The notes beneath the pieces were generated by a model. The model was not told the DNA's origin and made no database searches. It saw only the letters and a program-made list of their open reading frames with translations. Position numbers and translations under genes: made by a program. A stretch of DNA of 64,000 nucleotides from Sutcliffiella halmapala (GTDB lineage Bacteria > Bacillota > Bacilli > Bacillales > Bacillaceae_I). Location: contig NZ_KV917375.1 of assembly GCF_002019665.1 (NCBI RefSeq), positions 1,534,390 through 1,598,389 of the forward strand, read 5' to 3'. This document shows positions 36,895 to 46,597 of the stretch, piece by piece. Each line of letters opens with the position of its first letter. Position 1 is the first letter of the stretch.

Positions 36895-37077
36895 TTGAAA
36901 ACAAATGATTATGTGAAATATGTGACACAGCAGCTAGTAAGCTATATGGATCAACCAAAAGAAATGAAAAAAGAGCAAAGACAACAACGAAAGCTAGAGC
37001 GTTCGCCTGTTGTATACCAGTTGTTTGGTATCATTCCTTTTGCATTGATGATGTTTATTAAAAAGAAGAATAAGTAA
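36895..37077 (+). CDS. yqzE: YqzE-family protein
   Basis: 60 residues from TTG 36895 (GGTGGTGAG upstream): MKTNDYVKYVTQQLVSYMDQPKE, a Lys/Arg/Gln-rich middle, and one C-terminal hydrophobic helix (FGIIPFALMMFI) with a KKKNK tail. This is YqzE, found near comG in Bacillus; B. subtilis yqzE belongs to the ComK-linked region. Role unknown. Confidence 0.9.
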   Translation: MKTNDYVKYVTQQLVSYMDQPKEMKKEQRQQRKLERSPVVYQLFGIIPFALMMFIKKKNK

Positions 37078-37527
37078 AAACATGGATAAGATAAAACTAT
37101 TGCATGTTTTTAGTTTTTTATGCTACAATCTCAATCGAAAGAAGAATTTATTCAACTACATATTAATGCAAATGCTTTCAGACAAGCATTAGAACTTTAC
37201 GTGTTACTGATTCGATTAGGCATGAGTAAAGAGGATTTGATTAATACTAAGGGATGAAGTCTACCCTTATACAGTGTCAAACCTTTTTCTCGTGCCTTTT
37301 TTATATTCTCTACACTGCATCCTTTCGGTTAAGGATGCAAGTTACAGGGTATAGGTAAAATGGAATAATAGGTTCTATATGTATTTGAAGGTTTCTTGAA
37401 GTTGCTTGTCACTGATTTTTAACAATTTAAAAGGGTATAATAGCCTTTTTGTTGAAATCTATAGGGGGCAGCTGTACATTAGGTACAATCAAAAAAATAA
37501 AAACATATTTAAAGGAGTTTGATTACA
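37078..37527 (+). other. 450-bp region before ptsH
   Basis: No convincing gene. A 45-codon open frame (37120-37257, MLQSQSKEEFIQLH...) lacks a Shine-Dalgarno site and may be chance or a remnant. GCATCCTT and AAGGATGC (37316-37337) form an 8-bp hairpin without a T tract. The rest is AT-rich leader and promoter sequence. Confidence 0.6.
37413..37441 (+). promoter_or_regulatory. Probable ptsHI promoter
   Basis: TGATTT and a perfect TATAAT (37436) spaced 17 nt, giving an ~80-nt leader before ptsH. Confidence 0.45.
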
Positions 37528-37794
37528 ATGGCAGAAAAAACTTTTAAGGTAACAGCAGATTCAGGAATTCATGCACGTCCAGCAACTCAATTAGTACAAG
37601 CGGCAGGGAAATTTGACGCGGAAGTGAACCTTGAGTATAACGGAAAATCTGTTAACTTAAAGTCTATTATGGGTGTTATGTCTTTAGGAATTCCTCAAGG
37701 TGCGGAAATTAAAATTGTAGCTGAAGGTTCTGACGAGAGCGAGGCTATTTCTGCAATCGAAGAAACTTTAAAATCAGAAGGGTTAGGGGAATAA
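37528..37794 (+). CDS. ptsH: Phosphocarrier protein HPr
   Basis: 88 residues from ATG 37528 (AAAGGAG upstream; an earlier in-frame ATG at 37519 overlaps that site). Carries phosphate from EI to sugar-specific EIIA. His15 in SGIHARPAT is the catalytic site and Ser46 in [12 protein letters not shown] is the HPr-kinase site used for CcpA signalling. Its stop TAA shares one base with the ptsI ATG. Confidence 0.97.
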   Translation: MAEKTFKVTADSGIHARPATQLVQAAGKFDAEVNLEYNGKSVNLKSIMGVMSLGIPQGAEIKIVAEGSDESEAISAIEETLKSEGLGE

Positions 37795-39512
37795 TGTCTA
37801 ACACGATTCAAGGTATACCTGCTTCAAGTGGGATTGCCATTGCAAAAGCCTATCGTTTAGAAAACCCAGAGCTAACTGTTGAAAAAAGAACGATAGAAAA
37901 TGCAGAAGCAGAAGTGGGAAGATTTGAAAAAGCAGTTGAAATTTCTAAAACTGAATTGGAAAAAATAAAAGATCATGCTAACCGTGAATTAGGCGCAGAT
38001 AAAGCAGAGATTTTTTCTGCACATATACTTGTGTTAAGTGATCCAGAATTAATAAAGCCAATTGCAGATAAAATTAAAAATGAAAATGTAAACGCTGAAT
38101 ATGCATTGGATGAAATTGCAGGTATGTTCATTACTATGTTCGAACAAATGGATAATGAATATATGAAAGAACGTGCGGCAGATATTCGAGACGTAACGAA
38201 GCGTGTATTAGCTCATCTCCTTGGAGTGGGTGTTTCAAATCCAAGCTTAATTTCAGAAGAAGTAATCATCATTGCCGAAGATTTAACACCTTCTGATACA
38301 GCACAATTAAATCGCCAATTTGTAAAAGCATTTACAACAGATATCGGGGGACGTACTTCTCACTCTGCAATTATGGCACGTTCCATGGAAATTCCAGCGG
38401 TGGTTGGAACAAAAAATGTTACAGAAACAATTGCAAATGACACGATGGTTATTGTGGATGGATTAGACGGAGTTGTTATTGTAAATCCGTCTGATGACGA
38501 AATTGCTACGTACAAAGAGAAGCAAAGAAAGCATGAAGAGCAGAAAAAAGAGTGGGCCAAGCTTGTAAATGAGCAGAGTCTCTCGGCTGATGGCCAGCAT
38601 GTTGAGCTTGCTGCGAACATTGGAACACCTAAAGACGTAAAAGGTGTTCTAGCAAATGGTGGAGAAGGAGTGGGTCTATACCGTACAGAGTTTTTGTATA
38701 TGGGTAGAACAGAACTTCCAACCGAGGAAGAGCAATACAAAGCTTACAAAGAAGTATTGGAGCGAATGGAAGGCAAGCCGGTGGTAGTTCGTACATTAGA
38801 CATCGGTGGAGATAAGGAATTACCTTATTTAAATCTTCCAAAAGAAATGAATCCTTTCCTAGGCTATCGTGCAATTCGTCTTTGCTTAGAGGAGCAAGAA
38901 ATTTTCCGTACCCAGCTTCGTGCTTTATTACGTGCAAGCTCATACGGTAACTTAAAAATTATGTTCCCAATGATTGCAACTTTAGATGAGTTCCGTCAAG
39001 CAAAAGCGATTCTATTAGAAGAAAAAGAAGAGCTAGTGAAAAACGGAACAACTGTCAATGAGAATATCGAGATTGGAATCATGGTAGAAATTCCATCTAC
39101 CGCAGTTCTTGCTGATATTTTCGCTAAAGAAGTGGATTTTTTCAGTATCGGAACGAATGATTTAATTCAATATACGATGGCTGCGGACCGTATGAATGAG
39201 CGAGTATCTTACTTGTACCAACCATACAATCCAGCAATCCTTCGTTTAATTGATACAGTCATCCAAGCTGCACACAAAAACGGTAAATGGGCTGGAATGT
39301 GTGGAGAAATGGCTGGCGACCCAATCGCGATACCTATCCTTTTAGGTCTTGGATTAGATGAATTCAGCATGAGTGCAACAAGCATACTGCCTGCACGTAG
39401 CCAGTTAAGAGGAATTTCAAAGGAAGAAGCTGCTTCCTACAGAGAACAAATCTTGGCGATGGGTACTGCGGAAGAAGTAGTAGCTTTTGTGAAAGAGAAG
39501 TTTGGAGTTTAA
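37794..39512 (+). CDS. ptsI: PTS enzyme I
   Basis: 572 residues. PEP-dependent kinase for HPr. Phospho-His motif [21 protein letters not shown], the N-terminal [18 protein letters not shown]-binding [15 protein letters not shown] and the C-terminal [17 protein letters not shown] and [10 protein letters not shown]. Start overlaps the ptsH stop by 1 nt. Confidence 0.97.
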   Translation: MSNTIQGIPASSGIAIAKAYRLENPELTVEKRTIENAEAEVGRFEKAVEISKTELEKIKDHANRELGADKAEIFSAHILVLSDPELIKPIADKIKNENVNAEYALDEIAGMFITMFEQMDNEYMKERAADIRDVTKRVLAHLLGVGVSNPSLISEEVIIIAEDLTPSDTAQLNRQFVKAFTTDIGGRTSHSAIMARSMEIPAVVGTKNVTETIANDTMVIVDGLDGVVIVNPSDDEIATYKEKQRKHEEQKKEWAKLVNEQSLSADGQHVELAANIGTPKDVKGVLANGGEGVGLYRTEFLYMGRTELPTEEEQYKAYKEVLERMEGKPVVVRTLDIGGDKELPYLNLPKEMNPFLGYRAIRLCLEEQEIFRTQLRALLRASSYGNLKIMFPMIATLDEFRQAKAILLEEKEELVKNGTTVNENIEIGIMVEIPSTAVLADIFAKEVDFFSIGTNDLIQYTMAADRMNERVSYLYQPYNPAILRLIDTVIQAAHKNGKWAGMCGEMAGDPIAIPILLGLGLDEFSMSATSILPARSQLRGISKEEAASYREQILAMGTAEEVVAFVKEKFGV

Positions 39513-39524
39513 GTTAATTTTGTG

Positions 39525-39562
39525 AGTCAACCTTCAGATTGTATTTGGGGTTGGCTTTTTTG
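39525..39562 (+). terminator. ptsHI terminator
   Basis: AGTCAACC...GGTTGGCT followed by T6. Confidence 0.8.
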
Positions 39563-39704
39563 TTTTTGGATAGGAATAGAGGGAAAGTAAAAGACACTAA
39601 GCTTAAGACTATTTTTGCAGCTTTCTTATACAGATTTTTCAACCTCCAAAACGATAGCTATGCTACAATAAAACCAGTCAAATTAATAAAGGAGGAATAC
39701 TTAG

Positions 39705-40931
39705 ATGGAACAAGAAAAATTAGCGAAATATGCAGAATTAGCGTTAAAAGTAGGGATAAATTTACAAGAGAATCAACCGCTTGTGATTAATGCGCCAATC
39801 TCAGCTGCTCCGTTTGTTCGGGAAGTTGCAAAGGTAGCCTATCAAATTGGTGCGAAATATGTACATACTGAATGGAACGATGAGCAATTAACAAAAATTA
39901 CATATGAGACAGCATCCATTGAAACATTAAAAGGTGTACGGGAATGGAGAGTCAAAGGTCTTGAGGAAATGGCGGAGGAAGGAGCAGCATTTATGAGTAT
40001 TGTCGCTTCTAATCCTGACCTTCTCAAAGAAGTAGATCCAGAGCGAGTATCGATTGCCAATAAAGCTCTAGCCCAGGCGCTACAAACCTATCGTTCTTAT
40101 ATACAAACGGCAAAGGTTAGTTGGGCAGTAGTTTCTGTCCCTTCACAAGAATGGGCAGCGAAGCTTTATCCAACATTATCACCAGAAGAACAAGTTGCAA
40201 GCTTATGGGAAAATATTTTTGCCGTAACAAGAATTAATGAAGCAGATCCAGTTGCTGCATGGGAAGTTCATATTCAAACGCTCCAACAAAAGCTTGAAGT
40301 TCTTAACGGGAAGAATTATAAAAAGCTGCTTTATAAAGCACCTGGTACTGAGCTCATCATTGATCTTCCTAAAGACCATATTTGGTTAGGTGGAGGTATG
40401 AACAATGATCAAGGCACTTATTTTGTACCAAATCTTCCAACAGAGGAAGTTTTCACGCTTCCAGTAAAAACTGGTGTGAACGGGATAGTTTCTTCGACTA
40501 AGCCTCTAAACTTAAACGGGAACTTAGTGGATGAATTCACCCTTACTTTTAAAGATGGAAAAATAGTAGAATTTACAGCTAAAGAAGGCTATGAGGTATT
40601 AAAGAAATTATTAGAAACAGACGAAGGTGCTCTACATTTAGGTGAGGTTGCATTAGTCCCGCACAGTTCTCCAGTTTCCAAGCAAGAAGTTATTTTCTAT
40701 AACACTTTATTTGATGAAAATGCTTCTTGCCATCTTGCATTAGGTTCTGCATATCCAATTTGCATTAAAGATGGTGCATCACTAAGTAAAGAACAGTTGG
40801 AAGCAAAAGGCGTGAATACAAGCATGATTCACGTTGACTTTATGATTGGTTCTGCTGAACTGACCATTCAAGGAGAAACTGAAGATGGAAAACTGGAGCC
40901 TATTTTAACGAATGGGGAATGGGCTATTTAA
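39705..40931 (+). CDS. ampS: M29-family aminopeptidase
   Basis: 408 residues with AAAGGAGG 9 nt upstream. Metal-dependent cytosolic aminopeptidase (AmpS/PepS/AmpII). Matches the family from EKLAKYAELALKVGINLQENQPLVI through GGGMNNDQGTYFVPNLPTEEVFTLP, LGEVALVPHSSPVS, ASCHLALGSAYP and HVDFMIGSAELTI, which hold the Glu/His/Asp metal ligands. Monocistronic with a strong terminator. Confidence 0.94.
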   Translation: MEQEKLAKYAELALKVGINLQENQPLVINAPISAAPFVREVAKVAYQIGAKYVHTEWNDEQLTKITYETASIETLKGVREWRVKGLEEMAEEGAAFMSIVASNPDLLKEVDPERVSIANKALAQALQTYRSYIQTAKVSWAVVSVPSQEWAAKLYPTLSPEEQVASLWENIFAVTRINEADPVAAWEVHIQTLQQKLEVLNGKNYKKLLYKAPGTELIIDLPKDHIWLGGGMNNDQGTYFVPNLPTEEVFTLPVKTGVNGIVSSTKPLNLNGNLVDEFTLTFKDGKIVEFTAKEGYEVLKKLLETDEGALHLGEVALVPHSSPVSKQEVIFYNTLFDENASCHLALGSAYPICIKDGASLSKEQLEAKGVNTSMIHVDFMIGSAELTIQGETEDGKLEPILTNGEWAI

Positions 40932-40940
40932 AGAAAAGGG

Positions 40941-40982
40941 AAAGCAGTGAAATTTCTTATAGAGAAATTTCACTGCTTTTCT
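40941..40982 (+). terminator. ampS terminator
   Basis: AAAGCAGTGAAATTTCT pairs perfectly with its complement up to CACTGCTTTT. Confidence 0.88.
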
Positions 40983-41020
40983 TATTGGCGCTTGTGGAGC
41001 GTATTCGTTGTTTTTTTGTT

Positions 41021-42211
41021 TTATTTTGGATAATACGAAAATCCAGGATACTTAACAACTGGCCATTTTTCTTTTCTAAGTGAATCTATTAATTCTGGAC
41101 CAACGTTTAAATTGCTTTGTACTAACTCTTTTGGTGTCAATGCCATCCACTGATTAAGTGATACATCCTCGAATCGATCACTTTTAAATATTTCTAAAAA
41201 CCATAGTGTGTCAGCCCCGGTGTTCTGAATATAGTGACCAGTTGCAAAAGGAACATAGCCAACATCTCCTGCTCGATAATCGAAAGTTCGAGCATTTCCA
41301 TTTCCGGTGAACACAGTCATCCGCGCTTCTCCAGTAAGGTAATATTGCCATTCATCGTTATTAGGGTGCCAATGTAATTCTCTCATTGCACCTGGCTCGA
41401 CTTCTACAAGCGCTGCTGCGACAGTTTTGGAAATAGGGAAATTAGATGAGTCAACAATCCGTACGCTACCACCAGGAGTTTGGATAGGTGTTTGTTTTAG
41501 AAGCTCATATTTAAAGGGTAATGGAACTTCTCCATAAGGTGACAATACTTTTTGGTTTTCAAGGGAAGGTGGCACTTTATCCTGATAAATATATACTTGA
41601 TCGTTAGGAATAGAATGAAAGGCTTGTTCAGCAACACCGAAATTGGCGGATAGAACGTCTTTTGGTGTATGGGCAAACCAATCGGAAATGGAAAGTGTAT
41701 TAAGGTCTGAAAAATTCCCGTCATCAAAGACGAGTAGAAATTCACATTGTTCTAATCCTTGAATGGAATGGGGGATCCCGGGAGGAAAATACCATAAGTC
41801 ACCTGGCTCAATATCGGCAATGAAATTTCTGCCTTCTTGGTCTACGGAAGTAATCCGTGCTCTCCCCAAAAGCATATAGGCCCATTCAGCTTCTTGATGC
41901 CAATGTAATTCTCTCACGCCACCAGCAGTTAGGCTCATATTTACTCCAGCAAGAGTGGTAGCAATGGGAAGTTCTCTTACTGTAATTTCTCTAGACCAGC
42001 CACCGTGATTTAATTTCATCGAAGTATCAGAAAAAGAAAATTTCAAATTAGGCACTAGTCCGTTATCTGTAATAGGTGGAACAAGCATATCTGGGTTTTG
42101 GATATCCCTCATAATATTACGAGGTCCTAGATCGATAGCTCCAGCTCCATCACTTCTTATTGGCTGGGGGATGTTTTGTTCATTCTTATGGTTATCGTGC
42201 TGTTTATGCAA
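41021..42211 (-). CDS. Bicupin oxalate decarboxylase family protein
   Basis: 396 residues from TTG 42211 (AGAGGTG 6 nt upstream); a GTG 9 nt earlier overlaps that site. Mn-dependent bicupin converting oxalate to formate and CO2 in OxdC/OxdD. Cupin 1: [11 protein letters not shown] (His103, His105, Glu109) and IPHSIQ (His148). Cupin 2: [15 protein letters not shown] and FATGHYIQN. The flexible lid, SENS in B. subtilis OxdC, reads S-D-L-N (168-171), so the key Glu is an Asp. OxdD is a spore coat protein, so a coat role is possible. Activity is uncertain (decarboxylase or oxidase). Confidence 0.88.
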   Translation of the reverse strand: MHKQHDNHKNEQNIPQPIRSDGAGAIDLGPRNIMRDIQNPDMLVPPITDNGLVPNLKFSFSDTSMKLNHGGWSREITVRELPIATTLAGVNMSLTAGGVRELHWHQEAEWAYMLLGRARITSVDQEGRNFIADIEPGDLWYFPPGIPHSIQGLEQCEFLLVFDDGNFSDLNTLSISDWFAHTPKDVLSANFGVAEQAFHSIPNDQVYIYQDKVPPSLENQKVLSPYGEVPLPFKYELLKQTPIQTPGGSVRIVDSSNFPISKTVAAALVEVEPGAMRELHWHPNNDEWQYYLTGEARMTVFTGNGNARTFDYRAGDVGYVPFATGHYIQNTGADTLWFLEIFKSDRFEDVSLNQWMALTPKELVQSNLNVGPELIDSLRKEKWPVVKYPGFSYYPK

Positions 42212-42440
42212 TAAACACACCTCTTTCTATTAAAGGGGAGCTTTAGTATTCATTCTCTAACATAGTCTTATGATGTGTTCGTAAAAGATATGCCAGCAAA
42301 GGATTATTAACCAAGTAAAGTGGTTTTTTAAAGATTGCACTCTCTTTTATCTCCTTTTATTGTATAAAAATCGACAAAACACGACAAAATACTTATATTA
42401 TGTTGTATCTCCGTATCATTAGATGTTTAGCAGTTAATAC

Positions 42441-42473
42441 AAAAAAGAGCCAAGAATTAACTCTCTCTTGGCC
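42441..42473 (-). terminator. Minus-strand terminator of the DUF3231 gene
   Basis: On the minus strand CCAAGA...TCTTGG then CTCTTTTTT; overlaps the DUF3231 stop codon. Confidence 0.7.
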
Positions 42474-43473
42474 CATCTCTTAGTTGCTTTCGATCAATTG
42501 AAATTGGGGGTTTCTCAAACCATCCATTTTTTATTAATAATGTGGCACCGTCTTCTGTATAACTTGCAATTTCAGACATAAGTCGTAAATAATGAACACT
42601 TAAGTCCTTTCTAATGCTTGCGCTTAATGCAGTGCCATAATCAGCAATTCCGATAGCACCTAACATGTTAGCGTGGAATAACATTAGCTTGTCAGAAAAA
42701 GGAGTTTCAGTTGATTCTGTTAAGGTTCCATCCCATGTGGAAGGGTAAGCTGTATCATTTTCTCGTAATACATCTAAGAAAGTATCTACCTGTTTTTTAC
42801 CTATTTCATAGCCCTTTCGAAAGAAATCTCTTAGCTTTTGAGATTGTGCTACTTGGCTAAATCCTAAAAATAATGTTTTACCGACATTGTTCACCTCAAT
42901 ATTTGTACCTAAATGTGCGATTTCAACAGCTAATAATGGTCGTTTTTGACCAAATAGACTGCCTAAAAACGAATTATCCTTCACATATTCTATACTAGTA
43001 GGATAAGAAATATAGGGTGAGCGAATATAAACTCCTTTTTCTAATTGAGTATCCGACACCATATCATACAATTCTTCTGTTTGACTGTAATATTTTTTAT
43101 ATAAGGCACGGATATCTTTTCTAGAAGAAATAGCTTTTGCCAATCCATATGTGGACAAGCCTGTCCTACCCATGTGTTGCAGATATCGTATATACGAAGT
43201 GTCAGACCAAAGTTTGGGTGCATGAAGGTTTACATCATTGTCATTAAAGCCATGCGGTATAGGGATATTTTCACTTTCAAAAAGAGAAGTAATATCCTCC
43301 ATATGGCTTTTTGAGATAGAAATAGCAAATTCTATAATTGTCTTAAAATCCATCGTTTCATTAGTTGCTAAAAAGTGTTTTAAAACACATATAGCTAGTG
43401 AATCAGCAAGATAAGTATTCCACAATGTTGCTAGTTCTGAAGAAGTTAGTCCTGGGTTATGTTCTACACTCAC
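42457..43473 (-). CDS. DUF3231 family protein
   Basis: 338 residues, all-helical, made of two similar halves: each has a SSELATLW- or FSDKLMLFHANML-type helix start and a GKAI- or GTALSASIRKDL-type end. This is the DUF3231 duplication, a ferritin-like bundle common in multiple copies in spore-formers. Function unknown. GTG start with GGGAGCG upstream. The neighbouring CBO0543 gene is on the same strand. Confidence 0.85.
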   Translation of the reverse strand: MSVEHNPGLTSSELATLWNTYLADSLAICVLKHFLATNETMDFKTIIEFAISISKSHMEDITSLFESENIPIPHGFNDNDVNLHAPKLWSDTSYIRYLQHMGRTGLSTYGLAKAISSRKDIRALYKKYYSQTEELYDMVSDTQLEKGVYIRSPYISYPTSIEYVKDNSFLGSLFGQKRPLLAVEIAHLGTNIEVNNVGKTLFLGFSQVAQSQKLRDFFRKGYEIGKKQVDTFLDVLRENDTAYPSTWDGTLTESTETPFSDKLMLFHANMLGAIGIADYGTALSASIRKDLSVHYLRLMSEIASYTEDGATLLIKNGWFEKPPISIDRKQLRDGPRES

Positions 43474-43535
43474 TTTTCTTCGCTCCCATCTTATGTTTTT
43501 TTGATTAACTATATAAAATAGACACTAAATTCCAA

Positions 43536-44060
43536 TCACTTCATTTTTTCAAGAGGGATGTTAAATTGAAATAATAAAAATACAATAAAAAGCAAGGATA
43601 TACCCAGTGCTAAAAGCGGCTTTTTATGATGAATGGGAAACATGATGAACATGACAATTACAAATAAAATGGACCACCCCATATGCCAACCATTATGATG
43701 AGAAATTAATCCTAAGCGGAGATTGACAAATTCACCCCCAAGGTAAAGGGTTACCCAAATAACTAGGTGAAGAGCTCGAAGCCACCATTTCTTTGTTTGA
43801 AAGAAATATTTAAGATAAATCAATATCGTAGCAGGGTAAGAGATAACCATCGTCATTAAAGAAATAATGGTATGGTTTGGAAGTACTGTTGGTAGAAGGT
43901 TTTCGTGTAACAACCAATAATAGTGATTGTACATAATAAAATTATGTAGTAGGTCACCAAAAACAAAAAAAAGAATCGTTGGATAGTACTTCTCCCAATT
44001 TCTCCAATCACCCCAACGCCAAGCTGCAAATAAGAATATAAAGTTGTAAACAATATGCAT
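43536..44060 (-). CDS. CBO0543-family membrane protein (first copy)
   Basis: 174 residues with about five membrane helices. Begins MHIVYNFIFLFAAWRWGDWRNWEKYYPTILF, a CBO0543 family hallmark, and ends with helices rich in Ile/Phe. Function unknown. 62 nt upstream of the DUF3231 gene. Confidence 0.78.
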   Translation of the reverse strand: MHIVYNFIFLFAAWRWGDWRNWEKYYPTILFFVFGDLLHNFIMYNHYYWLLHENLLPTVLPNHTIISLMTMVISYPATILIYLKYFFQTKKWWLRALHLVIWVTLYLGGEFVNLRLGLISHHNGWHMGWSILFVIVMFIMFPIHHKKPLLALGISLLFIVFLLFQFNIPLEKMK

Positions 44061-44335
44061 AGCATTCCCAATTCCTCATAATTAAAATATAAAAGGTTGT
44101 ACTAGTATTTACTTTTATTGGAATTATATTCAATTTGAAAATAAGGTAAAAATTCACAAAAAAGTTTGCTTAGGCTTATTTTAGAGAACTTCTTGTGATA
44201 GTCTAAATAAGGTGAGGTACGCAAAATATTACATTTAAGTGGAAAGAGAAAAATAGTACCATAATAATACAATGTGCAGATTAAGTAATATGTGTTATAT
44301 GATGTCATCCATGATAAAGAAAAAGGGGGATTTCT

Positions 44336-44674
44336 ATGTATTGGGAGACTCTACCTAGTTGGTTTTGGTTTATTTATTATTTATTTTTATTTGCAACATT
44401 TGGCACAGCGGTATCTAGTCTGATTAAAAAGAGACTTGTAATCTATTCTTTTATTGTTTTTGTATTGGTGTTAACTATTCCAGTTAATGGAATGATAAAT
44501 GGCATAGAGAGAGGGCCCGGACTTAATGAATTAGAACATTTAATCCAATCTTTTCAGCAAAGGGAGGGCTGGTCGCTCTTTATAGTAACTGGTTTTGTCA
44601 TTTTATTTATATGGTGGATTGTTTTTTTTAAAGTAGCTTTAGGAATGCGAAGGAAAGACCAGTTGTCTTCGTAA
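44336..44674 (+). CDS. Small membrane protein of unknown family
   Basis: 112 residues with three hydrophobic segments (about 8-27, 33-50, 80-105). Starts MYWETLPSWFWFIYYLFLF; the loop GIERGPGLNELEHLIQSFQQREGW is amphipathic. AGGGGGA 6 nt upstream. Placed between two CBO0543 genes, so it may belong with them. Confidence 0.7.
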   Translation: MYWETLPSWFWFIYYLFLFATFGTAVSSLIKKRLVIYSFIVFVLVLTIPVNGMINGIERGPGLNELEHLIQSFQQREGWSLFIVTGFVILFIWWIVFFKVALGMRRKDQLSS

Positions 44675-44934
44675 CAGTTTGGTCGAAATTAATAGCCTGA
44701 AAAAACAACAAGCTATGCAAAAAGAGCCGTAATTTAAAGTAGAAAAAAGAAATTACTTACATAGTAGGAAATAAAAATATTCAATTAATACATATATTTA
44801 CCTGGTTAATGAAATTGCTTAGAGTTTATTTTTTTGATAAAAGGACACCCAAAGGAGCATGATAAGAAGAGGAAACGAACGCATAATTGTCATTACTTTA
44901 TGTGCAAAATTGTATCTTGAAAGAGGTATTTCGA

Positions 44935-45408
44935 ATGGCGCTCAAAGCTGAAAAAACAATTGAAGTCTCTTCGTGGATTGTTATGGCATTTTTATTGATA
45001 CGTTATGTCCCTAAAAATAAAATTCGAGAGGCAAGTGTTGCATTTCTATTTAAGCAATTAATTACTTGGCTATTTGGATTAGCTGTAGTAGAAACGGGTC
45101 TAATAAAATACCCATCTCGCCTATTTTTCAAGCATGCTACCAAATCGAGCTTTACGTTTGAATACTTTGTTTATCCAGGATTATGTGTGTTATTCAATCT
45201 TTACTATCCAGAAAAAAGAAATCTACTTGTAAAGGCACTTTATTATACCTTTCATGCAGGAATTATTACTTTTTTTGAATTAATCGCCGTTAATTTTACT
45301 CAGTTAATAAGATATCCAAAGTGGACCTGGTATTGGAGCTTTCTTACTATGTGGAGTAGCAACTATCTTTCACGGCTATTTTTTAGATGGTTTTATAAGA
45401 TAAATTAA
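44935..45408 (+). CDS. CBO0543-family membrane protein (second copy)
   Basis: 157 residues from ATG 44935 (AAAGAGG 7 nt upstream); an earlier in-frame start at 44887 lacks one. Four to five membrane helices, with VPKNKIREASVAFLFKQLITWLFGLAVVE and the RYPKWTWYWSFLTMW end typical of CBO0543 relatives. Divergent from the first copy, with one small membrane gene between. Confidence 0.78.
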   Translation: MALKAEKTIEVSSWIVMAFLLIRYVPKNKIREASVAFLFKQLITWLFGLAVVETGLIKYPSRLFFKHATKSSFTFEYFVYPGLCVLFNLYYPEKRNLLVKALYYTFHAGIITFFELIAVNFTQLIRYPKWTWYWSFLTMWSSNYLSRLFFRWFYKIN

Positions 45409-45431
45409 TAAAAGGGTTTTAATAGGGATAG

Positions 45432-45471
45432 GAAATAGCCGCAGAATGGAAAGCTTCTGCGGCTTATTTCT
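45432..45471 (+). terminator. Terminator after the second CBO0543 gene
   Basis: GAAATAGCCGCAGAA pairs with TTCTGCGGCTTATTTC. Confidence 0.8.
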
Positions 45472-45661
45472 ATTCTAGTTACATTCTCTCGCTGGTCTTA
45501 AATGGTATAATTTATAGGGAAATTGCGTGTGAGTACAATGTACGAATAAGTAACACAGACTTTAAGAGACGTAAGAAAGCATATCCCAGTCACATGAAAG
45601 CAAAAAAAGACAGGATTACACAATAATTAACGGCTAGAATTAAACCAAGGAGTGAGCTTTT

Positions 45662-46528
45662 ATGACATGGGTGGAATCAATTCAAAAAGCGATTGAATAT
45701 ATGGAGACGAATTTAATGGATAATATCTCCATCGATAGTATCGCGAAGCAAGCAAATGTTTCCGCCTTTCATTTTCAGCGGACCTTTACTGTTTTGACAG
45801 ACACTTCGGTTGGAGAATATCTAAGAAGGCGTCGCTTAACGCTTGCAGGACAAGAAGTACTCATGACAGATGTCAAAATCATTGATCTAGCTTATAAATA
45901 TGGCTATGACACTCCTGAGGCTTTTACGAAGGCTTTTCGCAGACAACACGGCGTGACACCTAGTGATTTGCGGAAGCACAAGGGGAAGCTACAATCCTAT
46001 AACCGCCTGACTATTCAGGTGTCCTTGAAAGGGGCAGAACCGATGAAGTACAGTATTGTAGAAAAAGAGGGATTTCAAGTAATAGGTATCAAACGAGAAT
46101 TTTCATTTGAGAATGACGGGAATTTAATAGGTATTCCTAAGCTTTGGAGTGAAGTTAATGGAGACGGGACTAGTGATCAACTTTTTCAATTAAATGATGG
46201 AGAAATTAAAGGTGTTCTTGGAGTTTGTGATAGCTCTAGTAAAGAGAAACGTAATAAAAATATGATGGATTATTGGGTAGCTACTTCATATAGCGGGAAT
46301 GTGCCAGAAGGTTTTGCAAGCTTAGAAATACCAGCATCAAAATGGGTAGTTTTCGAAGTGATCGGTCCAATGCCTAATGCTATGCAAAAAGCTTGGAAAC
46401 AGATTTTTTCTGAATGGTTCCCATCTAATCAATTTGAGCATGCAGGAACACCAGAGTTTGAGATGTATACCGATCAAGATCCGTCCAGCCCAGACTTATA
46501 TTCGGAAATATGGATTCCGATTAAATAG
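45662..46528 (+). CDS. AraC-family regulator with GyrI-like ligand domain
   Basis: 288 residues. Two AraC helix-turn-helix motifs at the N terminus (IDSIAKQANVSAFHFQRTF and IIDLAYKYGYDTPEAFTKAFRRQHGVTPSDLR, about 22-107) followed by a C-terminal GyrI/Rob-type effector domain (about 125-288, KWVVFEVIGPMPNAMQKAW, EMYTDQDPSSPDLYSEIWIPIK). This layout is that of SoxS/Rob-like multidrug-responsive regulators. GGAGTG upstream of the start. No obvious target beside it. Confidence 0.92.
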   Translation: MTWVESIQKAIEYMETNLMDNISIDSIAKQANVSAFHFQRTFTVLTDTSVGEYLRRRRLTLAGQEVLMTDVKIIDLAYKYGYDTPEAFTKAFRRQHGVTPSDLRKHKGKLQSYNRLTIQVSLKGAEPMKYSIVEKEGFQVIGIKREFSFENDGNLIGIPKLWSEVNGDGTSDQLFQLNDGEIKGVLGVCDSSSKEKRNKNMMDYWVATSYSGNVPEGFASLEIPASKWVVFEVIGPMPNAMQKAWKQIFSEWFPSNQFEHAGTPEFEMYTDQDPSSPDLYSEIWIPIK

Positions 46529-46546
46529 AAATATCCATTCTTTATG

Positions 46547-46597
46547 AAAAAAGAGCAATCTCTTATCTTACAAAGATAAAAGTTCGCTCTTTTTTTA
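46547..46597. terminator. Bidirectional terminator
   Basis: AAAAAAGAGC...GCTCTTTTTTT with an inner TATCTT/AAGATA stem between convergent genes. Confidence 0.82.

Noticed and set aside
39539-39790. 83-codon ORF between ptsI and ampS
   Set aside because: Starts in the ptsHI terminator and runs out of frame into ampS; no ribosome site.
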